Position numbers and translations under genes: made by a program
Source of the DNA: Litoribrevibacter euphylliae
Lineage (GTDB): Bacteria > Pseudomonadota > Gammaproteobacteria > Pseudomonadales > Litoribrevibacteraceae
Length of the DNA stretch: 64,000 nucleotides
Assembly: GCF_042646085.1 (NCBI RefSeq)
Contig: NZ_JBHRSZ010000002.1
Span: 806,001 to 870,000 of the forward strand
Reading direction: 5' to 3'
Part shown: positions 44,883-53,698 of the stretch, in pieces
Layout: every line of letters starts with the position of its first letter
How positions within the stretch are numbered: the stretch's first letter is position 1
Notes under the pieces: model-generated
Databases searched by the model: none
Seen by the model: only the letters and a program-made list of their open reading frames with translations
What the model was told of the DNA's origin: nothing

Positions 44883-44940
44883 AAAGTGCAGGTGAGAACC
44901 AGTCAATTAAGAAACCAATCTTCACCTGCAGCTTTCAATC
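44883..44940 (-). terminator. inverted repeat B in the frr-uppS gap, weak terminator candidate
   Basis: TGCAGGTGA (44887-44895) and TCACCTGCA (44932-44940) pair around a 36-base loop that contains further GGTT/AACC complementarity. On the minus strand CTTTTG follows. It starts 16 bases after the frr stop codon. Confidence 0.45.
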
Positions 44941-44955
44941 TGGACTCAATGGAAA

Positions 44956-45513
44956 CTAGATTTCCATCAAATCCTTCTCTTTTTTAGCCAAGTCAGCATC
45001 CACTTGAGCAATGAATTTATCCGTAATCTTTTGAATATCATCTTCTGCACGACGCGCATCGTCTTCAGTAATTTCTTTTTCTTTTAAAAGATCTTTGATA
45101 TCAGAGTTTGCATCACGACGGATATTACGTACGGATACTCGTCCCGTTTCCGCTTCACCACGAGCTTGCTTGATATAGTTCTTACGAGTTTCTTCCGTTA
45201 AAGGCGGCATAGGCACTCGAATAACTTCTCCTGATGTCGTTGGGTTAAGCCCTAGATCAGCCTTCATAATGGCTTTTTCAATATCCGGAACCATTGGCTT
45301 TTCCCAAGGAACAACAGCCAAGGTTCTTGCGTCTTCAACGTTAACGTTAGCAACCTGACGTAACGGAGTATCTGTTCCGTAATACGACACCATTACTGAA
45401 TCCAAAATACTTGGATGAGCACGACCCGTACGAATTTTTGCAAAAGCATGAGACAAAGCTTCCAGAGACTTAGTCATGCGAGCTTCAGCGTCCTGCTTAA
45501 TTTCATTAATCAT
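44956..45513 (-). CDS. frr: ribosome recycling factor
   Basis: RRF splits post-termination ribosomes together with EF-G. The 185 residues are the standard length: a three-helix bundle with KIRTGRAHPSILDSVMVSYY near residues 26-45, RVPMPPLTEETRKNYIKQAR near 100-120 and the NIRRDANSDIKDLLKEKEI segment. It is 87 bases after pyrH in the conserved rpsB-tsf-pyrH-frr order. Confidence 0.98.
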   Translation of the reverse strand: MINEIKQDAEARMTKSLEALSHAFAKIRTGRAHPSILDSVMVSYYGTDTPLRQVANVNVEDARTLAVVPWEKPMVPDIEKAIMKADLGLNPTTSGEVIRVPMPPLTEETRKNYIKQARGEAETGRVSVRNIRRDANSDIKDLLKEKEITEDDARRAEDDIQKITDKFIAQVDADLAKKEKDLMEI

Positions 45514-45600
45514 ATCAACCTCTTTAATTCAGTCTCATTCAATTCAAACGCCATCAAAAATTTTAATTATCTATCGACTTTTTAGATAACCAATAAGTAT

Positions 45601-46332
45601 TTAAGCCTTTACAATAATGGTGCCTTCGTCACCACCGGTAACCGCATTTAACAAGGCACCAGGCTTGTTCATATCAAGCACTCTAATTGGCATACTGTGC
45701 TCATCACACAAACAAATAGCGGTTAAATCCATAACACCCAGTTTGCGCTCTAATACATCGTCAAAAGATAAACGATCAAACTTGGTTGCATCAGGATTTT
45801 TCACCGGGTCATCGGTATACACACCGTCTACTTTGGTGGCCTTCACGACAACATCTGCTTCGATTTCAATACCGCGTAAACAGGCAGCAGAGTCCGTTGT
45901 AAAGAAAGGATTACCTGTACCAGCTGAGAAGATCACCACATCGCCCATGCTTAAGTAGCGCATAGCTTTACGACGGTCATAGTGCTCAACCACTCCACTC
46001 ATTGGAATAGCAGACATCACATGCGATGAGATATTTGAACGTTCCAATGCATCGCGCATTGCAAGGCCATTCATAACAGTAGCAAGCATCCCCATGTGAT
46101 CACCAGTGACTCGATCCAAACCAGCTTCACTCAAGGCTGCACCTCGGTAAATATTACCACCGCCGATCACCAAACCGACCTGAACACCAATTCCAACTAA
46201 CTGCCCGACAACAAGGGCCATATTATCCAGGACTTTAGGATCGATACCAAAGTCCCCATCCCCCATCAGGGCTTCACCACTCAACTTAAGAAGAATACGC
46301 TTGTATTTCGCTTGACTATCTTTGACTGGCAT
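45601..46332 (-). CDS. pyrH: UMP kinase
   Basis: PyrH phosphorylates UMP to UDP, supplying CTP synthase and UDP-sugars. From the ATG at 46332 it has 243 residues beginning MPVKDSQAKYKRILLKLSGE, with GLVIGGGNIYRG, YDRRKAMRYLSMGDVVIFSA and the acidic KVDGVYTDDP segment. A longer in-frame reading to 46413 would run through the tsf terminator and has no family similarity. It lies between tsf and frr. Confidence 0.98.
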   Translation of the reverse strand: MPVKDSQAKYKRILLKLSGEALMGDGDFGIDPKVLDNMALVVGQLVGIGVQVGLVIGGGNIYRGAALSEAGLDRVTGDHMGMLATVMNGLAMRDALERSNISSHVMSAIPMSGVVEHYDRRKAMRYLSMGDVVIFSAGTGNPFFTTDSAACLRGIEIEADVVVKATKVDGVYTDDPVKNPDATKFDRLSFDDVLERKLGVMDLTAICLCDEHSMPIRVLDMNKPGALLNAVTGGDEGTIIVKA

Positions 46333-46384
46333 AAACCTAATTCTCGTAGTTTTAAAATCACGCGCAAGTATACACGATTTCAAA

Positions 46385-46410
46385 AAAAAAGCGCCAAAAG
46401 GCGCTTTTTT
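46385..46410 (-). terminator. tsf terminator
   Basis: GCGCC (46391-46395) and GGCGC (46400-46404) pair around an AAAA loop, extended by A/T runs. The minus strand ends in nine T residues, 16 bases after the tsf stop. Confidence 0.9.
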
Positions 46411-46426
46411 CAAACAGCTTTAGTAA

Positions 46427-47287
46427 TTACTTACCAGCTAGCTGCTCTGCAACTTCTTGTGCGAAGTCTTTCTTCTCAACTTCGATACCTTCACCCACTT
46501 CGAAACGAGTGAAAGACACAACTTCAGCACCCGCCTGTTGAGCCAGTTTACCAACCGTCAACTCAGGGTTTTTAACAAAAGGCTGTTCAACAAGACTGTT
46601 CTCTTTCAAGAACTTGTTAATACGACCAACCATCATTTTTTCAACGATTTCAGCTGGCTTGCCTTCCATATCAGGCTGAGCCTTAATGATTTCTTTCTCT
46701 TTCTCAACCGCTTCAGCAGACATATCTTCGCCTTTAACAACACGAGGATTTACTGCAGTAACATGCATAGCGATATCTTTAGCCAACTCAGCTTCGCCTG
46801 CAGTCAAAGCAACAACAGAAGCAATACGGTTATTAGAGTGTACATAACCATCAACCAAAGCACCTTCAACGATAACCGCACGACGAACCGTCATGTTTTC
46901 ACCGATTTTCTGAACCAACGCCTGACGAGCTTCTTCTAGCTCACCCGCCATGATCACTTCAATATCAGTTGTCTTTTCAGCAAACGCTTTATCAAGAACA
47001 CTGTTAGTCAACGCCAAGAACGCTTCATCACGAGCAACGAAGTCAGTCTCACAGTTAACTTCAAGGATAACCGCGTAAGAATTGTCGTCCGCAACTTTAA
47101 CCGCAACAACACCATCAGCCGCAGTACGATCTGCTTTTTTGGCCGCTTTCAAACCTGAGTTCTTACGAAGATTTTCGATCGCTAGATCGATGTCACCATC
47201 TGTTTCTTTGAGTGCTTTTTTACACTCAAGCATACCCAAACCAGTACGCTCACGTAATTCTTTTACCTGTGCAGCTGAAATCGCCAT
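46427..47287 (-). CDS. tsf: translation elongation factor Ts
   Basis: EF-Ts exchanges GDP for GTP on EF-Tu. From the ATG at 47287 it has 286 residues: the UBA-like N-terminus AAQVKELRERTGLGMLECKK, the EF-Tu-contacting NCETDFVARDEAFLAL motif near residue 80, and the dimerisation domain. A reading starting five codons earlier at TTG would contain the GAGG ribosome site, so the shorter form is chosen. It follows rpsB with a hairpin in the gap and ends at a strong terminator. Confidence 0.98.
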   Translation of the reverse strand: MAISAAQVKELRERTGLGMLECKKALKETDGDIDLAIENLRKNSGLKAAKKADRTAADGVVAVKVADDNSYAVILEVNCETDFVARDEAFLALTNSVLDKAFAEKTTDIEVIMAGELEEARQALVQKIGENMTVRRAVIVEGALVDGYVHSNNRIASVVALTAGEAELAKDIAMHVTAVNPRVVKGEDMSAEAVEKEKEIIKAQPDMEGKPAEIVEKMMVGRINKFLKENSLVEQPFVKNPELTVGKLAQQAGAEVVSFTRFEVGEGIEVEKKDFAQEVAEQLAGK

Positions 47288-47318
47288 GTCTATCAACCTC
47301 AAAAATTTAAACGATAAA

Positions 47319-47350
47319 TCAGAAATAGGGGGCCAAGCCCCCTATTCTGA
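47319..47350 (-). terminator. hairpin in the rpsB-tsf gap, probable partial terminator
   Basis: AATAGGGGGC (47324-47333) pairs with GCCCCCTATT (47337-47346) around a three-base loop, with flanking CAG/CTG pairs after a bulge. Only short T-runs follow on the minus strand, so read-through to tsf is expected. Confidence 0.6.
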
Positions 47351-47378
47351 GAAAAAGATATGAAACTACAGTGACAAC

Positions 47379-48110
47379 TTACTCTGCCGCTGCTGCTTCT
47401 TCTTTAACTTCAACAAACTCATCAGCAGATGCTTCCGTTGCTTCAAGAACAGTATCAGCTACTGTTTTTGCATAAAGCTGAATTGCACGGATCGCATCAT
47501 CGTTACCAGGGATAACGAAATCAACACCGTCTGGATCACTGTTAGTATCAACGATACCTACAACAGGAATACCAAGCTTGTTCGCTTCATTTACAGCAAT
47601 ACGCTCATGATCAACGTCAACAACAAAAAGGATATCTGGAAGACCACCCATATCCTTAATACCGCCGATGCTTAGCTCTAGCTTAGCCATCTCACGCTGA
47701 CGCAAAAGAGCTTCTTTTTTAGTCAACTGATCAAAAGTACCGTCTTGAGCTTGCTGTTCAAGTTCACGCAAACGACGAATAGACTGACGAATTGTCTTAT
47801 AGTTAGTCAGCATACCACCTAACCAACGATGGTTAACGTATGGCATACCACTACGCTGAGCTTCTTCTTTAATGATCTTGCCGGCTTGACGCTTAGTACC
47901 TACAAAAAGAACCTTGTTCTTATTGCTTGCAGCCTTCTTGATTGCTTCAAGAGCTTCATTAAACGCAGGAACAGTGTGCTCCAAGTTAATGATATGAATC
48001 TTGTTACGAGCACCAAAAATGAATTTACCCATTTTTGGATTCCAGAAACGAGTCTGGTGACCGAAGTGTACGCCTGCTTTAAGCAGATCACGCATAGAAA
48101 CTTGAGACAT
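47379..48110 (-). CDS. rpsB: 30S ribosomal protein S2
   Basis: S2 is an essential small-subunit protein. From the ATG at 48110 it has 243 residues, starting MSQVSMRDLLKAGVHFGHQT, with FWNPKMGKFIFGARNKIHII, NHRWLGGMLTNYKTIRQSI and GIPVVGIVDTNSDPD, and an acidic C-terminus. AAGG lies 9 bases upstream; the longer reading to 48149 is not supported. It heads the rpsB-tsf unit and is preceded by a leader of about 110 bases that may carry S2 autoregulation, as shown in E. coli. Confidence 0.98.
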   Translation of the reverse strand: MSQVSMRDLLKAGVHFGHQTRFWNPKMGKFIFGARNKIHIINLEHTVPAFNEALEAIKKAASNKNKVLFVGTKRQAGKIIKEEAQRSGMPYVNHRWLGGMLTNYKTIRQSIRRLRELEQQAQDGTFDQLTKKEALLRQREMAKLELSIGGIKDMGGLPDILFVVDVDHERIAVNEANKLGIPVVGIVDTNSDPDGVDFVIPGNDDAIRAIQLYAKTVADTVLEATEASADEFVEVKEEAAAAE

Positions 48111-48222
48111 TTTAAATACCTTAATATTTTGGGTTATACCTCCGCACAACCTTCAAATCCAACCAAAAGGCACCCGGACTTGAACTTTTGATGTGCGTGT
48201 GTAATTTACCGCAACTTTGCGG
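48111..48222 (-). promoter_or_regulatory. rpsB leader, candidate S2 autoregulatory region
   Basis: On the minus strand the leader starts with a small CCGCAA/TTGCGG hairpin (plus 48209-48222). Nearer the gene, GGTTGT and ATAACC can pair (plus 48132-48151), leaving a GGAGGT in the loop, a Shine-Dalgarno-like sequence with no start codon after it. E. coli S2 represses its own operon through its leader; that this element does so is inference. Confidence 0.45.
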
Positions 48223-48229
48223 GCGGCAC

Positions 48230-48258
48230 TTTATACCACATCTTAACATTCAATTAAA
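48230..48258 (-). promoter_or_regulatory. probable rpsB promoter
   Basis: On the minus strand TATAAA (48230-48235) is followed by a GC-rich discriminator (GTGCCGCCCGC), typical of stringently controlled ribosomal-protein promoters. A weak -35 (TTTAAT, 48253-48258) lies 17 bases upstream. Confidence 0.55.
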
Positions 48259-48391
48259 GCACAAGCTGGTATTCATAATATGTCACCCTGAGGATAATTA
48301 TGACCTTTCAGATAGTCTGTCATTTAATGCCTTCCTTCGCTAAAATATCCGACCAAACCAAACAGGATTAACCTAGGAATTCCAAAATCTC

Positions 48392-49162
48392 ATGTCAGTT
48401 ACCATCAAAACACCAGACGAAATTGAAAAAATGCGTGTTGCAGGCCGCCTAGCAGCCGAAGTTCTAGAGATGATCGAAGAGCATGTAAAACCTGGTGTAA
48501 CGACAGGTCAGCTCGACCAAATCTGTCACGATTACATCGTAAACGTACAAAATGCGATTCCTGCTCCGCTCAACTATAAAGGTTTCCCTAAATCCATTTG
48601 TACCTCAGTAAACCACGTAATCTGTCACGGTATTCCTAGCGATAAAAAAGTACTGAAGAGCGGTGATGTTGTTAACATCGACGTTACAGTCATCAAAGAT
48701 GGCTACCATGGCGACACAAGTAAGATGTTTTTCGTCGGGAAATCTACCGTACAAGCGGAACGCCTGACACGCATTACTCAAGAATGCCTATATATAGGTA
48801 TCGACATGGTGAAACCTGGCGTGCGGTTAGGTGACATCGGCCATGCAATCCAAAAACACGCCGAGTCCAATTATTACTCAGTTGTTAGAGAGTATTGCGG
48901 TCACGGTATCGGCAAAGTCTTCCATGAAGACCCACAAGTCATGCACTATGGCAAGCCGGGTACAGGCATGGAATTACAAGAAGGCATGACCTTTACCATT
49001 GAACCCATGATCAACGCAGGCAAGCGCCACACCAAACTACTTCCTGATGGCTGGACTGTAGTCACCAAAGATCACAAATTATCAGCCCAGTGGGAACATA
49101 CACTTGCGGTCACGTCCGACGGCGTAGAAGTGCTTACTAAGCGCAAAGAAGAAAGCTTTTAG
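48392..49162 (+). CDS. map: type I methionine aminopeptidase
   Basis: Map removes the initiator methionine from new proteins. The 256 residues carry the five metal ligands in expected places: Asp97 (NIDVT), Asp108 (HGDTS), a His in GHGIGKVFHEDP, a Glu in TIEPMINAG and a Glu in WEHTLAV; His79 (CHGIP) is the substrate-binding residue. The gene is divergent from rpsB and begins the plus-strand map-glnD-dapC group seen in Pseudomonas. Confidence 0.98.
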   Translation: MSVTIKTPDEIEKMRVAGRLAAEVLEMIEEHVKPGVTTGQLDQICHDYIVNVQNAIPAPLNYKGFPKSICTSVNHVICHGIPSDKKVLKSGDVVNIDVTVIKDGYHGDTSKMFFVGKSTVQAERLTRITQECLYIGIDMVKPGVRLGDIGHAIQKHAESNYYSVVREYCGHGIGKVFHEDPQVMHYGKPGTGMELQEGMTFTIEPMINAGKRHTKLLPDGWTVVTKDHKLSAQWEHTLAVTSDGVEVLTKRKEESF

Positions 49163-49226
49163 TAGATAACGAAGCTCACCCAAGCGAAGCGAGTTGTAAT
49201 CAAATAAACATCAAAAGAGAGAAAAC

Positions 49227-51908
49227 ATGAGTACCTATACACCGGATCAAAGTCTGTTCAGCAAAGACTTCCTTGATAACTCACTCTCTTTTGGTAATTC
49301 CATTATCAATACCTTGAAACAGGTCATTGATGATGGCGACAACAAACTGAACTCCCGTTTTGAATCCAGTGATGATATCCATCACTTGATTTACGACCGA
49401 GCCTGGCTCATCGATCAAGTCTTGGTCCAAGCTTGGCAGCACAGCGGGCTCAATGAAGTGGAAAGCTGCGCTCTTATTGCTGTAGGTGGTTATGGCCGAG
49501 GTGAGCTTCATCCTAAATCAGACATTGATGTCCTTATTCTGTTCGACGCAGAACAACCTGAAACACATCAACAAGCCATCGAACAGTTCTTAACCTTACT
49601 ATGGGATCTTAATCTTAATATTGGTCACAGCGTTCGAACCATCACTGAGTGCCAGGAAGAAGCGCAGAAAGACATCACAGTTACCACAAACTTGATGGAA
49701 GCCAGAACCATCTCAGGTAACGAGCACATTCTCCATAAGATGGCATCCCTGACTGGCCCTTCCTTCATCTGGGACAGTAAAGCCTTCTTCAAAGCTAAAT
49801 GGGAAGAACAGCAGCAACGCCATCGCAAGTTCAATAATATTGAATATAACTTAGAACCTAACCTAAAGGCTTCCCCAGGTGGTTTAAGAGACATTCAAAC
49901 CATCATGTGGATCACTAAGCGTCAATACGGCGCCAACTCCATGGATGAACTGGTTCGACTGAGTGTTCTAAATGACGAAGAACTCGATATGCTACAGCGA
50001 GGACAAGAATTCCTGTGGCGTATCCGATATGCACTGCATATGATCGCAGGCCGCCCGGAAGACCGTTTGCTCTTCGACCACCAGCGAAAGATAGCTGAAC
50101 TCTTCGGCTACCAGGACAACGGTGGGCGCTTAGCTGTAGAACAGCTTATGCAGAAATACTATCGAACGGTTCTGCAACTGGGTGAATTAAACGACGTTAT
50201 TATCCAGCACTTCAATGAAACAATTCTAATGGCCGACGAGCCTGATGAAATTGTCGACTTAAACGAACGCTTTCATATCAGAAACAGCTTCATTGAAGTT
50301 AAACACCCCAAAGTATTTGCAGAACAACCATCCGCCATGCTGGAAATATTCCTCCTCATGGCGCGAACCAATGGCGTAAAAGGCGCACGAGCAACCACCA
50401 TCCGCGACCTGAGAAACCATCGCCATTTAATCGACGATAACTTCAGAGCCGACCCAATCAATACCAGTATTTTTATGGCTCTGATGCGCACACCCACCCG
50501 CTTAGTAACGCAACTTTGGCGTATGCGTAAATGGGGTATCCTGGGTCGCTACCTACCTGAATTCGCTGGCATCACAGGGCAAATGCAACACGACTTATTC
50601 CACATTTACACCGTAGATGCACACACCTTACAAGTCGTTCGTAACATGCGTCGCTTCCGGTTTGCAGACAACAAAGATCAATACCCGATGGCAAGTCGTC
50701 TGATTCATGAAATACCAAAAGTTGAGCTTTGCTATATCGCCGGACTCTATCACGACATCGCTAAAGGCCGCGGCGGCGATCATTCTGAACTGGGCGCAGT
50801 AGATGCCCGCAAATTCTGTGAGCGTCATGAACTAAACAAGTGGGAAACAGACTTGGTCAGCTGGCTCGTTGAAAACCACCTATTAATGTCAATGACCGCT
50901 CAACGCAAAGATATCAGTGACCCTGACGTTATTATGGAGTTTGCCCAAAAGGTTCAAGATAAAAACCACTTGGATTATCTTTTCCTTTTAACAGTTGCGG
51001 ATATTAACGCCACTAATCCAACTTTATGGAATAGCTGGCGCGCCTCACTAATGCGCCAGCTTTATACTGAAACCTGGCGCGCACTTCGTCGAGGTCTTGA
51101 GAACCCAATCAATCCCCAAGAATACCTTAAAGATCGTGAGGACTCGGTACTTGAGCTCATGCTCGATATGCCATACACCGAAGCCCAGATAAGAGAATTA
51201 CTCGGACAACTAGGGCAAGACTATGTATTTAGAAACACTCCCACTGAAATTAGCTGGCATGTTTCTTCTATTCTTGCTCATAAGAATCCAGCTCAACCGC
51301 TGATTGAGCTCAGAGAAACGACTGATCGAGAGCATGAAGGCGGAACAGAAATCTTCGTTTACACTCGAGATGAACCACATCTGTTTGCAGTCACCGCCTC
51401 CGTTATGGAAAACCTGAACCTTAACATTCAGGACGCCCAGATCATCATTTCCGACAACGGCTTCACTCTTAACAGCTTTATTGTATTAGACGATTCCGGC
51501 TCCCCTATCGGTGAACACAGCCTGCGCATCGAAGAAATTAAAGCTAGCCTGATCGTAGCGCTTCAAGACCCAAGCAATTACCTTGAGCTCATCAGTAAAC
51601 GCACACCTCGTCAATTGAAACAATTTAAAATGCCAACTGAGGTCATCATTCACAATGATGCGATCAAACAAGTTACTGTAGTTGAAGTTACTGCACCAGA
51701 TCGACCAGGTGTACTTGCAATGATAGGACGAGTCTTTGTTGACTTTGACGTTCGCTTACAGAACGCCAAGATTGCAACGCTAGGTGAAAAAATCGACGAT
51801 ATCTTCTATCTCACCGATGAAGACAACAACCCTATCAGCGACCCGGACATTTGCATTCAATTACAACAAACGCTGTGTACTACGCTGGATGAACATTCGC
51901 AAAATTGA
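49227..51908 (+). CDS. glnD: bifunctional uridylyltransferase/uridylyl-removing enzyme GlnD
   Basis: GlnD senses glutamine and modifies the PII proteins GlnB/GlnK, controlling nitrogen assimilation. The 893 residues have a nucleotidyltransferase domain (GGYGRGELHPKSDID at about 87-101), an HD domain (LYHDIAKGRGGDHS, His509-Asp510) for removing UMP, and two C-terminal ACT domains, the first near FVYTRDEPHLFAVTASVMEN and the second near VEVTAPDRPGVLAMIGRVF. The GAGAG site lies before the ATG. It precedes dapC as in Pseudomonas. Confidence 0.98.
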   Translation: MSTYTPDQSLFSKDFLDNSLSFGNSIINTLKQVIDDGDNKLNSRFESSDDIHHLIYDRAWLIDQVLVQAWQHSGLNEVESCALIAVGGYGRGELHPKSDIDVLILFDAEQPETHQQAIEQFLTLLWDLNLNIGHSVRTITECQEEAQKDITVTTNLMEARTISGNEHILHKMASLTGPSFIWDSKAFFKAKWEEQQQRHRKFNNIEYNLEPNLKASPGGLRDIQTIMWITKRQYGANSMDELVRLSVLNDEELDMLQRGQEFLWRIRYALHMIAGRPEDRLLFDHQRKIAELFGYQDNGGRLAVEQLMQKYYRTVLQLGELNDVIIQHFNETILMADEPDEIVDLNERFHIRNSFIEVKHPKVFAEQPSAMLEIFLLMARTNGVKGARATTIRDLRNHRHLIDDNFRADPINTSIFMALMRTPTRLVTQLWRMRKWGILGRYLPEFAGITGQMQHDLFHIYTVDAHTLQVVRNMRRFRFADNKDQYPMASRLIHEIPKVELCYIAGLYHDIAKGRGGDHSELGAVDARKFCERHELNKWETDLVSWLVENHLLMSMTAQRKDISDPDVIMEFAQKVQDKNHLDYLFLLTVADINATNPTLWNSWRASLMRQLYTETWRALRRGLENPINPQEYLKDREDSVLELMLDMPYTEAQIRELLGQLGQDYVFRNTPTEISWHVSSILAHKNPAQPLIELRETTDREHEGGTEIFVYTRDEPHLFAVTASVMENLNLNIQDAQIIISDNGFTLNSFIVLDDSGSPIGEHSLRIEEIKASLIVALQDPSNYLELISKRTPRQLKQFKMPTEVIIHNDAIKQVTVVEVTAPDRPGVLAMIGRVFVDFDVRLQNAKIATLGEKIDDIFYLTDEDNNPISDPDICIQLQQTLCTTLDEHSQN

Positions 51909-52014
51909 TCATGAGTATTCACTCTCAAGTACAAACTAAAAAATAACGTATAAACGCTGTTTTCAAGCATACAAAAGCAGTTACACAAGAACAGAAAACA
52001 GCCAAGGACTCGAC

Positions 52015-53220
52015 ATGAACCCGGATTTAGACAAGCTCCAACCTTACCCTTTTGAAAAACTTGCAAAACTAAAGGAAGGAATTACACCACCTCAAGATAA
52101 GAAGCATATTGCCTTATCAATAGGTGAACCCAAACATCCTGCCCCACAGTTTGTGCTTGAAACACTGACCAACGCTCTGCCAGAAATGGAACGCTACCCA
52201 AGCACAAAAGGCCTACCGGAGCTTCGCCAAGCTATCTCCGAGTGGTTGATCAATCGTTTTAACCTAACATCGTGCGATGCCGAAAAGCATGTATTGCCAG
52301 TAAACGGAACTCGTGAAGCCATTTTTTCCTTCACACAAGCTGCCGTTGATCGCACTCAGGAAAACCCGCTAATTATAAGCCCTAACCCTTTCTATCAAAT
52401 TTACGAAGGGGCAGCTTATTTGAGTGGTGCAACTCCTCATTTTTTGCCTTGCTTGAGCGAAAACAACTTCATCCCTGATTTTTCTCAGGTCGATAAGCAA
52501 ACCTGGAAGGACTGCCAAATCTTATTCCTGTGCTCACCAGGCAACCCAACAGGTGCAGTGATTCCAAAGCACACGCTTAAAACGCTGATTGAGCTTTCCG
52601 ATACCTACAACTTCATCATCGCCTCAGATGAGTGTTATTCGGAAATTTATACAGATGAAACCAACAAACCTGTTGGATTGTTAGAAGTCTGCTCAGAAAT
52701 TGGCCGGAACGATTACAAAAACTGCGTCGTTTTCCACTCTTTATCTAAGCGCTCTAACCTACCGGGCTTAAGATCTGGTTTTATTGCAGGTGATGCAGAC
52801 ATTCTCAATAAGTTTTTGCTCTACCGAACCTATCACGGCTGCTCAATGGGCATTCACACCCAATTAGCTTCGATTGCAGCCTGGCAAGATGAAGCTCACG
52901 TGCTTGAGAATCGCAAACAGTACAAACAAAAATTCGAGCAAGTACTGGAAGTCCTTAAACCCGTTATGGACATTCAACAAACAGACGCCAGCTTCTATTT
53001 ATGGCCTAAAACACCAATTAATGAAGAAGAGTTCGCTCAACGCCTCTTCGCGGAAGAAAATATAACCGTATTACCTGGCAGCTACTTGTCTAGAACAGTG
53101 AACGGAATCAACCCCGGCGAAGGTAGAATTCGCATGGCCTTAGTTGCGGAAGTTGAAGAATGCTTAGAAGCAGCACATCGAATTAGAAGCCTGATCGAGC
53201 GACTGCCTGAATTGAGATAA
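52015..53220 (+). CDS. dapC: succinyldiaminopimelate transaminase
   Basis: A class I PLP-dependent aminotransferase of 401 residues that in the DAP-lysine pathway converts N-succinyl-2-amino-6-oxopimelate to N-succinyl-LL-DAP. The PLP-binding Lys245 lies in FHSLSKRSNLPGLRSGF; CSPGNPTGAVIP and SDECYSEIY are the usual cofactor-contact motifs. The N-terminus (MNPDLDKLQPYPFEKLAKLK) is characteristic of the DapC group. Position near dapD and dapE supports the assignment. AAGGA lies 7 bases before the ATG. Confidence 0.94.
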   Translation: MNPDLDKLQPYPFEKLAKLKEGITPPQDKKHIALSIGEPKHPAPQFVLETLTNALPEMERYPSTKGLPELRQAISEWLINRFNLTSCDAEKHVLPVNGTREAIFSFTQAAVDRTQENPLIISPNPFYQIYEGAAYLSGATPHFLPCLSENNFIPDFSQVDKQTWKDCQILFLCSPGNPTGAVIPKHTLKTLIELSDTYNFIIASDECYSEIYTDETNKPVGLLEVCSEIGRNDYKNCVVFHSLSKRSNLPGLRSGFIAGDADILNKFLLYRTYHGCSMGIHTQLASIAAWQDEAHVLENRKQYKQKFEQVLEVLKPVMDIQQTDASFYLWPKTPINEEEFAQRLFAEENITVLPGSYLSRTVNGINPGEGRIRMALVAEVEECLEAAHRIRSLIERLPELR

Positions 53221-53276
53221 TAAGCTCAGCACAGGTCAACAACTACCAATTATAGATTGAACATTCAGAGAGCAAA

Positions 53277-53627
53277 ATGACCACAAGAATCTACGGAATT
53301 AAAAACTGCGATACCATGAAGAAAGCGTTCAAATGGCTTGATGCACAAGGTATCAACTACGAATTTCAAGACTATAAAAAAGAAGCACCAAGTGAAGAAC
53401 AAGCCAATGTCTGGGTAAAACAACTTGGCTGGGAAAATGTCATCAATAAAAGAGGCACCACTTGGCGCAAACTGGATGACGAAATCAAAGAAAGCATGAA
53501 TGATCAACACGCGGTCAAAGTCATGCTTGAGAACCCATCTATTATTAAACGCCCTTTACTCGAACATAACGGGCAAACGCTTCTGGGTTTCAAAGAAGCA
53601 GACTACCAAACTCTGTTTAATAGCTGA
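53277..53627 (+). CDS. ArsC/Spx-family protein, YffB type
   Basis: A 116-residue thioredoxin-fold protein resembling arsenate reductases. It has a single Cys11 in YGIKNCDTMKKAFKWL, DYKKEAPSEEQ, the NKRGTTWRKL segment and IKRPLLEHNGQTLLGF near the end. The KNCDT signature is that of the YffB subgroup, whose role is unclear and which is not a proven arsenate reductase. It sits between dapC and dapD, a placement shared with Pseudomonas, although no direct link to DAP synthesis is established. Confidence 0.92.
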   Translation: MTTRIYGIKNCDTMKKAFKWLDAQGINYEFQDYKKEAPSEEQANVWVKQLGWENVINKRGTTWRKLDDEIKESMNDQHAVKVMLENPSIIKRPLLEHNGQTLLGFKEADYQTLFNS

Positions 53628-53698
53628 TACAAATAACAGCTAATACGACACATAGTTATTAACAATCTAAGATTTAGCACTTTTTCAAAGGAGTAATC

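Noticed and set aside
46333..46413. An in-frame N-terminal extension of pyrH.
   Set aside because: It reads through the tsf terminator hairpin and lacks family similarity; the ATG at 46332 gives the known N-terminus.
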